The notes under the pieces: generated by a model
Told to the model about the DNA's origin: nothing
The model's database searches: none
What the model saw: the letters and a program-made list of their open reading frames with translations, nothing else
Shown here: positions 55,295-62,908 of the stretch, in pieces
Numbering within the stretch: position 1 is the stretch's first letter
How the letters are laid out: the number at the start of each line of letters is the position of its first letter
Assembly (NCBI RefSeq): GCF_900129545.1
Contig: NZ_FQWB01000001.1
Span: 1 to 64,000, forward strand
Reading direction: 5' to 3'
DNA from: Flavobacterium fluvii
GTDB taxonomy: Bacteria > Bacteroidota > Bacteroidia > Flavobacteriales > Flavobacteriaceae
Length of the DNA: 64,000 nucleotides
Translations under genes and position numbers: made by a program

Positions 55295-55345
55295 TATGAT
55301 TTATGATTGTAGATTAACGATATCAGATTTTTTGATTGAAAAAAT

Positions 55346-55403
55346 GAAGATTAACGATTGTGGATGTATGAACTAAATCTGCAATCAAAAATCGTTAATC
55401 TTC
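55346..55403. repeat. 14-bp inverted repeat upstream of the Rrf2 gene
   Basis: GAAGATTAACGATT (55346-55359) and its exact complement (55390-55403) with a 30-base loop. It lies between the Cys/Met PLP gene stop and the Rrf2 start. Related AGATTAACGAT words occur around 55309 and 34760, so this is probably a dispersed repeat. Confidence 0.55.
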
Positions 55404-55415
55404 AATCTGAAATCT

Positions 55416-56588
55416 TTAAGAAAGCGCCTGCTCTAAATCAGCAATAACATCTTTCACGGTTTCCAATCCTACGGAAACACGCACCAAACCATCAGTAATT
55501 CCTACTGCCAATTTTTCCTCAACAGACAATTTGCTGTGAGTTGTAGAAGCGGGATGCGTCACGATAGTTTTGGCATCTCCAATGTTGGCCGAAAGCGAAC
55601 ATAATTTTATTTTATCCAAAAATGCTCGACCAGCTTCAATACCACCCTTGATTTCAAAAGCAATAATGTTGCCTCCCAAAAGCATTTGTTTTTTGGCTAT
55701 TTCATATTTTGGATGCGATTTCAAGAACGGATATTTCACGCTATTCACGTTCGGATGATTTTCTAAAAACTCGGCCACTTTCAAAGCATTTTCGCAATGT
55801 CTTTCCACGCGAATTACCAAAGTCTCCAAACTTTTGGACAATACCCAAGCATTAAACGGCGATAAAGCAGGTCCCGTATTTCTGGCAAACAAATAAATCT
55901 GGCGAATCAATGCAGCATCTCCAACAGTAATTCCTCCCAAAACACGTCCTTGTCCGTCCATCAATTTGGTAGCCGAATGAACTACTAAATGTGCTCCGTG
56001 CTTAATTGGCTGCTGGATGTATGGCGTTGCAAAACAGTTGTCGATTATCAAAATCAAATTGTGCTTTTTGGCAATTGCTCCCAATAATTCTAAATCAATT
56101 ACGTCAACACCAGGATTAGTCGGCGTTTCGGCGTACAAAATTTTTGTATTCGGTTTGATAAAGCTTTCTATCGTTTCCGGCTGATTGATATCAAAATAAG
56201 ATGTTTCAATATTCCACTTTGGGAAATAAGTCATAAACAATGCATGAGTAGAACCAAAAACACTTCCTGCAGAAACGATATGATCTCCTGAACTCAACAA
56301 AGCCGCAAAAGTGGAATAAATCGCCGCCATTCCGGTGGCAAAAGCATAACCTGCTTCGGCTCCTTCCATTTTACAAACCTTTTCCACAAATTCTGTAGTA
56401 TTCGGGTTGCTAAAACGAGTATAAATATTACGTTCTTTCTCTTCCGTAAAAGAAGCTCTCATGTCTTCTGCATCCTCAAATACAAAACTGGAGGACAAAT
56501 ACAAAGGCGTGGAATGTTCCTGATATTGAGATCTTTCTAAATGGGTGCGTATCGCTTCGGTTTCAAAACCAAATTCTTGTTCGTTCAT
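55416..56588 (-). CDS. Cys/Met metabolism PLP enzyme (O-acylhomoserine sulfhydrylase or cystathionine gamma-synthase)
   Basis: A 390-aa enzyme of the Cys/Met metabolism PLP family. The Schiff-base lysine is in VVHSATKLMDGQGR, the PLP phosphate site is in ATGMAAIYSTF, and Asp in LIIDNCFATPY. MetX and the sulfide-producing pathway lie in the same region. Direct sulfhydrylation of O-acetylhomoserine to homocysteine is therefore the most economical role; cystathionine gamma-synthase remains possible. It follows osmC by 39 bases. Confidence 0.85.
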   Translation of the reverse strand: MNEQEFGFETEAIRTHLERSQYQEHSTPLYLSSSFVFEDAEDMRASFTEEKERNIYTRFSNPNTTEFVEKVCKMEGAEAGYAFATGMAAIYSTFAALLSSGDHIVSAGSVFGSTHALFMTYFPKWNIETSYFDINQPETIESFIKPNTKILYAETPTNPGVDVIDLELLGAIAKKHNLILIIDNCFATPYIQQPIKHGAHLVVHSATKLMDGQGRVLGGITVGDAALIRQIYLFARNTGPALSPFNAWVLSKSLETLVIRVERHCENALKVAEFLENHPNVNSVKYPFLKSHPKYEIAKKQMLLGGNIIAFEIKGGIEAGRAFLDKIKLCSLSANIGDAKTIVTHPASTTHSKLSVEEKLAVGITDGLVRVSVGLETVKDVIADLEQALS

Positions 56589-56627
56589 TTTAATTAATTT
56601 ATGGTTGATAGCTTGTGGTTGTTGATT

Positions 56628-57062
56628 TTAGATTTTGGCTAATTCCACCCCGTTCAAAACTACTTTATAATGTATCGTTGCCGTTGGTTCCACTGTTTTA
56701 GAAACCGAGCAATATTTTTCGAATGATAATTGTGCCGCTTTAGCCGCTTTGTCTTCTTTGATGTTTCCTTCCAATGAAAAAACCACATGGATATCTTTGA
56801 ATGGTTTTGCTTCTCCAACCTGCACACGCTCGCCCTCTACTTCTGCTTTGAAAGAAGTGATTTCCTGACGTTGTTTTTTCAAGATCGAAATCATGTCAAT
56901 TCCACTGCAACCTGCAACACCCATCAATACCAATTCCATTGGACTTGGTCCCATGTCATTTCCTCCAAAATCAGGACGCGCATCTACATTTACAATATGT
57001 CCACGTTCGTTTTTTAATTGAAAGTGGAAGTTTTCGTTTACTCTGTCTAATGTTATTTTCAT
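56628..57062 (-). CDS. OsmC-family protein
   Basis: A 144-aa OsmC/Ohr-like protein. The two conserved cysteines are in MGVAGCSGIDMISIL and SFEKYCSVSKTV, and the N-terminal half has the GPSPMELVLMG motif of the OsmC (YhfA) branch. Such proteins are thiol-dependent peroxidases, though the YhfA branch is not well characterised. It sits between thrA and the Cys/Met PLP gene and so is probably part of the methionine operon. Confidence 0.88.
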   Translation of the reverse strand: MKITLDRVNENFHFQLKNERGHIVNVDARPDFGGNDMGPSPMELVLMGVAGCSGIDMISILKKQRQEITSFKAEVEGERVQVGEAKPFKDIHVVFSLEGNIKEDKAAKAAQLSFEKYCSVSKTVEPTATIHYKVVLNGVELAKI

Positions 57063-57151
57063 AATACTATTTATTTATGGAACGCGGATGAAACAGATTT
57101 CAAACGCGGATTTTTACTTTTTTTTAATCTTGATTCTGCAATCTCAAAAAA

Positions 57152-59563
57152 CTATCCTTTTTCAGAAAGCCTCAAAATATCACCAAAAACACCTCTCGCA
57201 GTTACTGCCGATCCAGCTCCTGCTCCCTGAATTACGATTGGTCGGTCGCCATAAGATTCTGTGTAAATTTCGAAGAAAGAATCAGAACCTTTCAACCCGC
57301 CCAAAGCAGTATCTGAAGGTACGGAAACTAATTTCACTTCCAGATTTCCTTTGTCGTTTTGCAAATCCCCCGACAATTCACCGATGTATCTCAAAACGTG
57401 ATTTGGCTGTTGTTCCGCTTTTATTTTGTTGTAAATCGGATCGAATTCTTTTAATTTATTCAAGAAATCAGCAACACTGCCTTCACGCAAATGTTCCGGA
57501 ATCAGGTTTTGAATATTTATTTCTTCGAATTCATTTTGCAAATCCAATTCTCTCGCCAAAATTAACAATTTTCTGCCAACATCGTTTCCGCATAAATCTT
57601 CTCTCGGATCCGGTTCGGTATAACCGTTATCGATGGCTTCTTTCAAAATTTCGCTGAACGGAACGTCTTTGGCAGAGAAATTATTGAATAAATAACTCAA
57701 AGTCCCGGAGAAAACTCCTTTTATTTTGGTAATATTCTCCCCTGAAAGATGCAATAATTTAATCGTGTCAATCAAAGGTAATCCTGCACCAACATTGGTT
57801 TCGTATAAATAATTTTTTTGATTTTCCGCCAATACTTTTCGCAAGTCTTTGTAAAACTTATAACTCAAAGTATTCGCCACTTTATTGGAAGAAATCAAAT
57901 CGAAACTTCCTTCTGCCAACGGAATATAATTTTCTACAAACGCTGCGCTTGCCGTATTATCAACGGCAATCAAATTCTCCAAGTGATTTTCATTGGCGAA
58001 AGCTATAACATCATCAATGGTATAAGAGAAACCGTTTGTCTGAATTTCATTTTTCCAATTTGGAGAAACTCCGTTTTTGTTCAAAAGCAAATTCTTGGAA
58101 TTTGCAATCGCAAAAACATTCAGTTTGATATCTTTTCTTTTTTCAATAGCCGGAGCCGATTCCAAAATTTGATTAATCAAAGTTCCACCAACCAATCCGT
58201 GTCCGAAAATAGCAATATTGATTTTCTTGGAAACTCCAAAAATCTCTCCGTGAATTACGTTTAATGCTTTGTGAAGTTCAGTTTTTTTAACCACCAAACT
58301 CACGTTTTTTCCAGTAACCGTATTATTGAAAAGAATCGGTACAATCTTGTTTTTAATCAAGGCCGTATACGGTTTGTGAAAAGTGCTCAAATCCTGGCCA
58401 ATAATCGAAATCACCGAAACATTATCCGTTACCGAAATTTTATTGACGTCTTTGGAATAAAAATCATTTTCGAATTCTTTTTCCAATTCCACCATGGCTT
58501 TTGTAGCATCATTGGCATTAACCACAAGACCAATTCCACGTTCTGAAGAACCTTGAGAAATGATGCTAACGCTAATATCATTGTCCCCCATCACTCTAAA
58601 AATACGGGCATCAACACCAGTTTTCCCTAATAATCCTCTTCCTTCCAGATTTACCAAAGACACATTTTCCAAAACTGAAAGTGTTTTAATTCCTTCTTTG
58701 TTTGATTTTGAAGTGATTAATGTTCCTTGATTATCGTCATTGAATGTATTTAAAATTCGCAATGGAATATTTTTTTCCAACAAAGGAATAATTGTTTTGG
58801 CGTGTAAAATAGTCGCTCCGAAATTGGCTATTTCATTGGCTTCGTTAAACGACAAACGATCAATTTTCTTGGCATCAGGAACTAATTCCGGATTGGCTGT
58901 ATAAATTCCGTCAACGTGTGTATAATTTTGAAGTTCTTCTGCTTCAAGATAATTTGCAATCAGGGAAGCCGTGTAATTACTGCCATTTCTTCCTAAAGTC
59001 GTGGTGTCGTTATTGTTATTGGAACCAATAAAACCTGTGATAATATTTACGGTATCGCTGTTTTGCTTGAAATAATTGACAACGTTTTTCTTTGAAACTT
59101 GTTCCAATGGCTGAGCATCTCCAAATTTAGAATCCGTTTTTATCAACGCTCTTGAATCGGTAAAATGAGCTTTTATTCCTTTTTTATTTAAAATAGCAGT
59201 CAACAATTTTGCCGAAAGCAATTCACCCTGCGATAAAATTTGGTCTTTAATTTTGTTGCTGTAATCGCCAATTAGGCTTACACCTTCAAAAAGTTTGTCC
59301 AAAACTTCAAATTCCACAGATAAATCAATGTCTTTGTATTCCCCATTTTGTTCCTTTTTGAAACTTTCCAATGGCGTTTTGTAATCTTTGTTTTTAGCTG
59401 CAACGCCTAAAATCTCTTCTAATTCGTCAGTCGCATTGCCACGTGCCGAAACGACAACAGCTATTTTATCGCCTTGATTGACTTTATTTTCGATTATCGA
59501 AATAACTTTGTTTAGTCCTTTGCCATTGGATAAAGATTTACCCCCAAATTTTAATATTTTCAT
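57152..59563 (-). CDS. thrA: Bifunctional aspartate kinase / homoserine dehydrogenase I
   Basis: An 803-aa fusion. Aspartokinase about 1-290 (MKILKFGGKSL, VVVSARGNATDEL, TTLGRNGSNYTASL) is followed by paired ACT domains about 300-455. Homoserine dehydrogenase covers about 465-803 (IAIFGHGLVGGTL, SSNKVAN, VGAGLPLIDT, GYTEPDPREDLCGNDVGRK). All catalytic motifs are present. It supplies homoserine to MetX, whose gene is 20 bases upstream, so both fall under the SAM riboswitch. A diverged second copy of the dehydrogenase is at 62909. Confidence 0.93.
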   Translation of the reverse strand: MKILKFGGKSLSNGKGLNKVISIIENKVNQGDKIAVVVSARGNATDELEEILGVAAKNKDYKTPLESFKKEQNGEYKDIDLSVEFEVLDKLFEGVSLIGDYSNKIKDQILSQGELLSAKLLTAILNKKGIKAHFTDSRALIKTDSKFGDAQPLEQVSKKNVVNYFKQNSDTVNIITGFIGSNNNNDTTTLGRNGSNYTASLIANYLEAEELQNYTHVDGIYTANPELVPDAKKIDRLSFNEANEIANFGATILHAKTIIPLLEKNIPLRILNTFNDDNQGTLITSKSNKEGIKTLSVLENVSLVNLEGRGLLGKTGVDARIFRVMGDNDISVSIISQGSSERGIGLVVNANDATKAMVELEKEFENDFYSKDVNKISVTDNVSVISIIGQDLSTFHKPYTALIKNKIVPILFNNTVTGKNVSLVVKKTELHKALNVIHGEIFGVSKKINIAIFGHGLVGGTLINQILESAPAIEKRKDIKLNVFAIANSKNLLLNKNGVSPNWKNEIQTNGFSYTIDDVIAFANENHLENLIAVDNTASAAFVENYIPLAEGSFDLISSNKVANTLSYKFYKDLRKVLAENQKNYLYETNVGAGLPLIDTIKLLHLSGENITKIKGVFSGTLSYLFNNFSAKDVPFSEILKEAIDNGYTEPDPREDLCGNDVGRKLLILARELDLQNEFEEINIQNLIPEHLREGSVADFLNKLKEFDPIYNKIKAEQQPNHVLRYIGELSGDLQNDKGNLEVKLVSVPSDTALGGLKGSDSFFEIYTESYGDRPIVIQGAGAGSAVTARGVFGDILRLSEKG

Positions 59564-59583
59564 CTGTTCAGTATCTATAATGC

Positions 59584-60546
59584 TTAAAAAATGTCCTTAA
59601 GCAAATTATCTAATTGTTTGTATTCTATCAAAAATGCGTCGTGCCCGTGAATCGAATTTATCTCTCCATAGGAAACATTTTTATTCAGTTTTTTTAATTC
59701 TTCGAAAGTTTCTCTATTCTCATTTACCGTAAAAAACAAGTCGGAATCAATTCCAATAATGTGAATATTGGCTTCAATTTTGGAAATAATTTCTTCAAAT
59801 GAAGAATTGTTTCTGGTAATATCAATCGTTTTGAGCAACTGATTCATCATTTTATAAGCTGAAAGCTGAAAACGCTTTTGCAATTTGGCACCGTGATGAT
59901 TCAACCAACTTTCCACGTTGAAAATCGCTTGTTCCTCGTTTGTTGTTCGCTGAAATTTTGCTTTGAACGATTCTGGTGTTCTGTAACACAACATCGCGTG
60001 AATTCTGGCGTCTTCAATTGGTTTTCGTGAATTTTTCAATATTTGTTCCTGCAAATAACAATTTGCTATCAGCCAATCGGTCGATTTCCAATCGGTGGCA
60101 ATCGGGATTAAATGTTGGGTAATTTTCGGTTCTAAAGCGACCATTTCCCAAGCTATTCCACCTCCAACAGAGCCACCAATAATGGCATATAATTGCTGTA
60201 TTTTTAAAAATTCAATTCCTTCTAAAAAAATCCTGGCTACATCTCTTGTATTAAAATCCAAGTAATTTTCTATCAGCACATCATCGTACCCATTTCCAGG
60301 AACGTTGAATGCCAAAACAGTATATTTATTGGTATTGATAGTTTTATTTTCACCAATAAGAATATTCCACCAGCCATTTGACCCAATAACTTGTGAATTC
60401 CCCGTCAAAGCATGATTTACCAAAACAATTGGAGCGGTATTCAAAGCTGGTCCAAAAACATGAAAACTCAAATTTAGGGATGCATAAAATGCGCCACTTT
60501 CGGTGGTGAAATTTTGTAATGTAATAGATGTTGGTTTATTTTCCAA
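59584..60546 (-). CDS. metX: Homoserine O-acetyltransferase
   Basis: A 320-aa alpha/beta-hydrolase-fold acyltransferase. VLVNHALTGNSQVIG near residue 45, the nucleophile Ser in IGGSVGGGIAWE, and the C-terminal HGHDAFLIE with the catalytic His. It is shorter than typical MetX because the N-terminus is compact. The only start codon possible is TTG (60544-60546), with a stop codon two codons before it and no ATG early in the frame. That TTG is inside the hairpin at 60541-60584, downstream of the SAM riboswitch. Confidence 0.9.
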   Translation of the reverse strand: MENKPTSITLQNFTTESGAFYASLNLSFHVFGPALNTAPIVLVNHALTGNSQVIGSNGWWNILIGENKTINTNKYTVLAFNVPGNGYDDVLIENYLDFNTRDVARIFLEGIEFLKIQQLYAIIGGSVGGGIAWEMVALEPKITQHLIPIATDWKSTDWLIANCYLQEQILKNSRKPIEDARIHAMLCYRTPESFKAKFQRTTNEEQAIFNVESWLNHHGAKLQKRFQLSAYKMMNQLLKTIDITRNNSSFEEIISKIEANIHIIGIDSDLFFTVNENRETFEELKKLNKNVSYGEINSIHGHDAFLIEYKQLDNLLKDIF

Positions 60547-60584
60547 TATTCAAATCTTTTGTAATTTTTGATTTGCGTTTGGAA
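60541..60584 (-). promoter_or_regulatory. Candidate start-codon sequestering hairpin of metX
   Basis: On the minus strand TTCCAA (60579-60584) pairs with TTGGAA (60541-60546) and CAAATC (60570-60575) pairs with GATTTG (60551-60556). That gives 12 bp with a 3x4 internal loop and a 13-base loop. The TTG start codon is in the 3' arm. There is no terminator between the aptamer and metX, so control of translation is more likely than of transcription. Confidence 0.5.
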
Positions 60585-60621
60585 TATTAGAAAGAAAACT
60601 AGAAGAGATCTAGAATCTTGT

Positions 60622-60722
60622 TGTTATCTTTTCCCTAATGGGATAGAATGTAGCACCTTCTTCGTTTGCAAAGGGTTGCTAAGCTTTCATCGGGTCTATT
60701 CCCTCGAGCTTTCTTTATAACA
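60622..60722 (-). promoter_or_regulatory. SAM-I (S-box) riboswitch upstream of metX
   Basis: A 101-base aptamer. P1 closes TGTTAT (60717-60722) with ATAACA (60622-60627). Inside, in order, are the S-box core words AGA, GAGGGA, GACCCGATGAA, GCAACC, GGTGCTA and AGATAA. P2 pairs AAGCT with AGCTT, and P4 closes CCC-ATTA-GGG. It senses S-adenosylmethionine and should shut off metX-thrA when SAM is plentiful. Confidence 0.92.
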
Positions 60723-60750
60723 TTTCAATACGTTTCTGAACTTAAAGGCA

Positions 60751-60758
60751 CAAATTAA
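60751..60758 (-). promoter_or_regulatory. Probable -7 box for the riboswitch-metX transcript
   Basis: The minus strand reads TTAATTTG (one mismatch to TAnnTTTG), with a TTG 16 bp upstream. Transcription would start about 20 bases before the aptamer. Confidence 0.4.
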
Positions 60759-60812
60759 CCACAATTTTTTCAAACAACCAAATTTTACGCTGCCTGCTTT
60801 TTATTTAAAATT

Positions 60813-60862
60813 AAAACAGCATCGGACAGAGCCCATAAAAAGACTCTTCTCCTTGCTGTTTT
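60813..60862 (-). terminator. Possible terminator after the 69-aa ORF
   Basis: AAAACAGCA (60854-60862 on the minus strand) pairs with TGCTGTTTT (60813-60821). That is 9 bp with a 32-base loop, followed by AATTTT. It lies 28 bases after the ORF stop. The long loop makes it only moderately convincing. Confidence 0.45.
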
Positions 60863-60889
60863 AAATCGCTTTGTTAAATCTAATTTCCA

Positions 60890-61099
60890 TTAGATAAAAA
60901 GCGTGTTGTTTTCTTCAGAATACAATAAAGCCAACAAAGATTTTTTTGCTTTTCTTGAAGTAGGAGCTCTTTCCAAATTGAATCCAAATCTGTTGTTTGT
61001 TAATTCAATGTTTTCTCCATTATTTGTGTTGGTTTTTGGGGTAGTATTTGGACCTTTCAAAAACCTAAATGTGTTTGATATGTATTTTAGAGTTTTCAT
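60890..61099 (-). CDS. Small hydrophilic protein of unknown function
   Basis: A 69-aa frame starting MKTLKYISNTFRFLKGPN, rich in Asn, Thr, Lys and Arg, with no membrane segment or recognised motif. It has an ATG start and lies between a terminator (61298-61331) and the possible terminator at 60813-60862. Composition looks protein-like on this strand and artefactual (Phe/Val-rich) on the other, so I favour the minus strand. It could still be non-coding. Confidence 0.45.
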   Translation of the reverse strand: MKTLKYISNTFRFLKGPNTTPKTNTNNGENIELTNNRFGFNLERAPTSRKAKKSLLALLYSEENNTLFI

Positions 61100-61297
61100 G
61101 CTATATGTATTTTAAATGTTCTACTTTTTATTCTTTTTTTTAAATGGTCTTACTCGAAATTTTAGGCCGAAAATTAGTAAACCTTTTTTTCAATTGTGTG
61201 AAGATTGGGTTAACGAATCATAAATATTTACTAAATTCAACTTTGGTCTATCAGCCCCTATTCGATGTGTGTGTTTTTGTGTTTGAACACTAAAGCA

Positions 61298-61331
61298 AAA
61301 ACCCTTTTAGATAGGTATCCAAAAGGGTTTT
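61298..61331 (-). terminator. Terminator after the second short ORF
   Basis: An 11-bp stem pairs AAAACCCTTTT (61298-61308) with AAAAGGGTTTT (61321-61331), loop 12, with T-rich 3' flank on the minus strand. It lies 30 bases after the 29-codon ORF. Confidence 0.75.
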
Positions 61332-61360
61332 AAGTTGAGTTATAACTTATACTTTCGGAA

Positions 61361-61450
61361 TCAGCAGACACAAATACACTTCACGGACATTGACCAAATC
61401 ATCGATTTGACATTGCTCAAGCTCACCTGTTTTTGTTTTAAATTGTTCAT
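61361..61450 (-). CDS. Short ORF with a Cys-rich end (29 codons)
   Basis: ATG at 61450, stop at 61361-61363. The peptide begins MNNLKQKQVSLSN and ends SVKCICVC, with four Met and three Cys in 29 residues. It lies between two terminators and has no promoter of its own in the 33-base gap from the terminator upstream, so it would need read-through. It may be a leader peptide, a small protein or chance. Confidence 0.4.
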   Translation of the reverse strand: MNNLKQKQVSLSNVKSMIWSMSVKCICVC

Positions 61451-61483
61451 GGTATTTAGTGTTTGTGATTAAAAATATTTTTA

Positions 61484-61516
61484 TAAAAAAAGCCTCCCGT
61501 TTTGTGGGAGGCTTTT
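61484..61516 (-). terminator. Terminator after the first short ORF
   Basis: An 11-bp stem pairs AAAAGCCTCCC (61488-61498) with GGGAGGCTTTT (61506-61516), followed by seven T on the minus strand. It is a strong intrinsic terminator 23 bases after the 22-codon ORF. Confidence 0.88.
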
Positions 61517-61539
61517 GCTATATAATTTTAGAATTAAAA

Positions 61540-61608
61540 TTACGCAACGAGCGTCCCACAGGATTTATCCTGAATGTGTTTCGACATATTGCAAACATTT
61601 AATTTCAT
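61540..61608 (-). CDS. Short ORF with own promoter and terminator (22 codons)
   Basis: ATG at 61608, stop at 61540-61542. The peptide begins MKLNVCNMSKHIQDK and ends SCGTLVA. It has a promoter at 61629-61660 (start about 14 bases before ATG) and a strong terminator, so it should give a transcript of about 140 bases. It may be a small protein gene, a leader, or a small RNA containing a chance frame. Confidence 0.45.
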   Translation of the reverse strand: MKLNVCNMSKHIQDKSCGTLVA

Positions 61609-61628
61609 TTTGTTTTTCTTTTGTTGGA

Positions 61629-61660
61629 CAAATATCTAAACTATTATTTAGAAAACCAAA
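61629..61660 (-). promoter_or_regulatory. Promoter of the short ORF unit
   Basis: On the minus strand TTTG (61657-61660), 20 bp, then GATATTTG (61629-61636), one mismatch to TAnnTTTG. It sits immediately after the stop of the desaturase-like gene. Confidence 0.5.
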
Positions 61661-61685
61661 TTTTTTTTAAACAATTGACAAACTT

Positions 61686-62888
61686 TTAGTTCAAAAACAA
61701 AAATTGCTGGTACTTATAGTTAATATTCTTGTAAAATAGTAACGTTAAAACGATTATGGCAAAACTAACACTGTAAAAAGAATCAAAAAAAGTATTGACA
61801 ATCAAGCAAACGATAACAAACCTGATGTATTCTAGGTGAAAAATCCAACGTTTTTGTTCCAACATCGCTCCCGTGATTATGGAACTTATGACAATAAACA
61901 AAGTCAGAAACAGCAAGTGTATCGGCAATAGATAATGCGAAAACAATATCGTGAAAAACAAAACAATCACGGTTTCCACGGTTTTGAATTTAATGGCATT
62001 GACCAAATTGGCACTCAAATCATCGCTTGATTTTTCTTTAAACATCTTTTTTTCGAGAAGTATTCGGATTCTGGGATCAATATCTTCTGGCCCGCCAAAA
62101 ATCACTTTCAGCTTTTCCTTTATGTTTTTTGCCAACCTGTAAGACACGACAAGCTCCAATACATAATGGAAATGTTGCCACAAAAAGCTGTAATTATCCA
62201 AGGATTCGGTCAATCCAAATTCTGGTTTTACCGATTCTTCCACATAAGTTCCAAAGATTTTGTCCCAAATAATCAACATATCTCCGTAGTTTTTGTCGAG
62301 ATATTCCGGGTTGCTGCTGTGATGTAACTTATGATGTGTTGGTGTTACAATAATATGTTCCAGCCAGCCCAAATTTCCCACTAATTGGGTATGCGTGAAA
62401 AACGGATAAGTTCCGTGAATGAGCAACAAAATGGTAATCATTTCAGGGTTAAACCCAATGATGGGCAAAACACTCCAGAAAGTTCCCCTGGCAATGGCCT
62501 GAAAAACCGTGATTCGGGCAGCCGCAGAATAATTAAAATCATCACTTTGATGATGGACAACATGTGCAGCCCAAAAAAGATTGATCTTGTGCCCAAAACG
62601 GTGGTACCAATACCAGATTAAATCGGTTGCCAGAAACAATAAAACCCAGGATGTAATCGAGGGTTCAATTTTAAACAAAGAATAGTTTTTATAGAGCCAA
62701 TCAAAAACAAAGAAGAAGGAACCAGTCGTCAAAAGATCCGAAATCCGTTCCACTATTCCCACGTTCAGATTGGCAATACTTTCATTAAAATGATATACTT
62801 CCTTGTTCTTCTTTTTGCTGACATAATATTCCAAAAGCATAAAAAAGACAAAAAAAGGAATAGCCAAAGCCATGAAATTTAATTTCAT
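61686..62888 (-). CDS. Sterol desaturase / fatty acid hydroxylase family membrane protein
   Basis: A 400-aa polytopic protein. The three di-iron histidine boxes are HRFGH (in WYWYHRFGHKINLFW), HVVHH and HHKLHH (in TPTHHKLHHSSN). Hydrophobic segments lie at the N-terminus (about 5-25), about 60-100, 130-170 and 310-395. The family inserts hydroxyl groups or double bonds in lipids; the C-terminal third is an extra membrane region. It starts 20 bases after the homoserine dehydrogenase-like gene. Substrate unknown. Confidence 0.82.
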   Translation of the reverse strand: MKLNFMALAIPFFVFFMLLEYYVSKKKNKEVYHFNESIANLNVGIVERISDLLTTGSFFFVFDWLYKNYSLFKIEPSITSWVLLFLATDLIWYWYHRFGHKINLFWAAHVVHHQSDDFNYSAAARITVFQAIARGTFWSVLPIIGFNPEMITILLLIHGTYPFFTHTQLVGNLGWLEHIIVTPTHHKLHHSSNPEYLDKNYGDMLIIWDKIFGTYVEESVKPEFGLTESLDNYSFLWQHFHYVLELVVSYRLAKNIKEKLKVIFGGPEDIDPRIRILLEKKMFKEKSSDDLSANLVNAIKFKTVETVIVLFFTILFSHYLLPIHLLFLTLFIVISSIITGAMLEQKRWIFHLEYIRFVIVCLIVNTFFDSFYSVSFAIIVLTLLFYKNINYKYQQFLFLN

Positions 62889-62908
62889 TTGATTTTATCA
62901 TTATTCGT

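Noticed and set aside
57088..57657. 189-residue plus-strand frame overlapping thrA
   Set aside because: Antisense to the well-supported homoserine dehydrogenase domain, with low-complexity composition.
60903..61115. 70-residue plus-strand frame opposite the 69-aa minus ORF
   Set aside because: It has a Phe/Leu/Val-rich, antisense-looking composition. The minus-strand frame is more protein-like.
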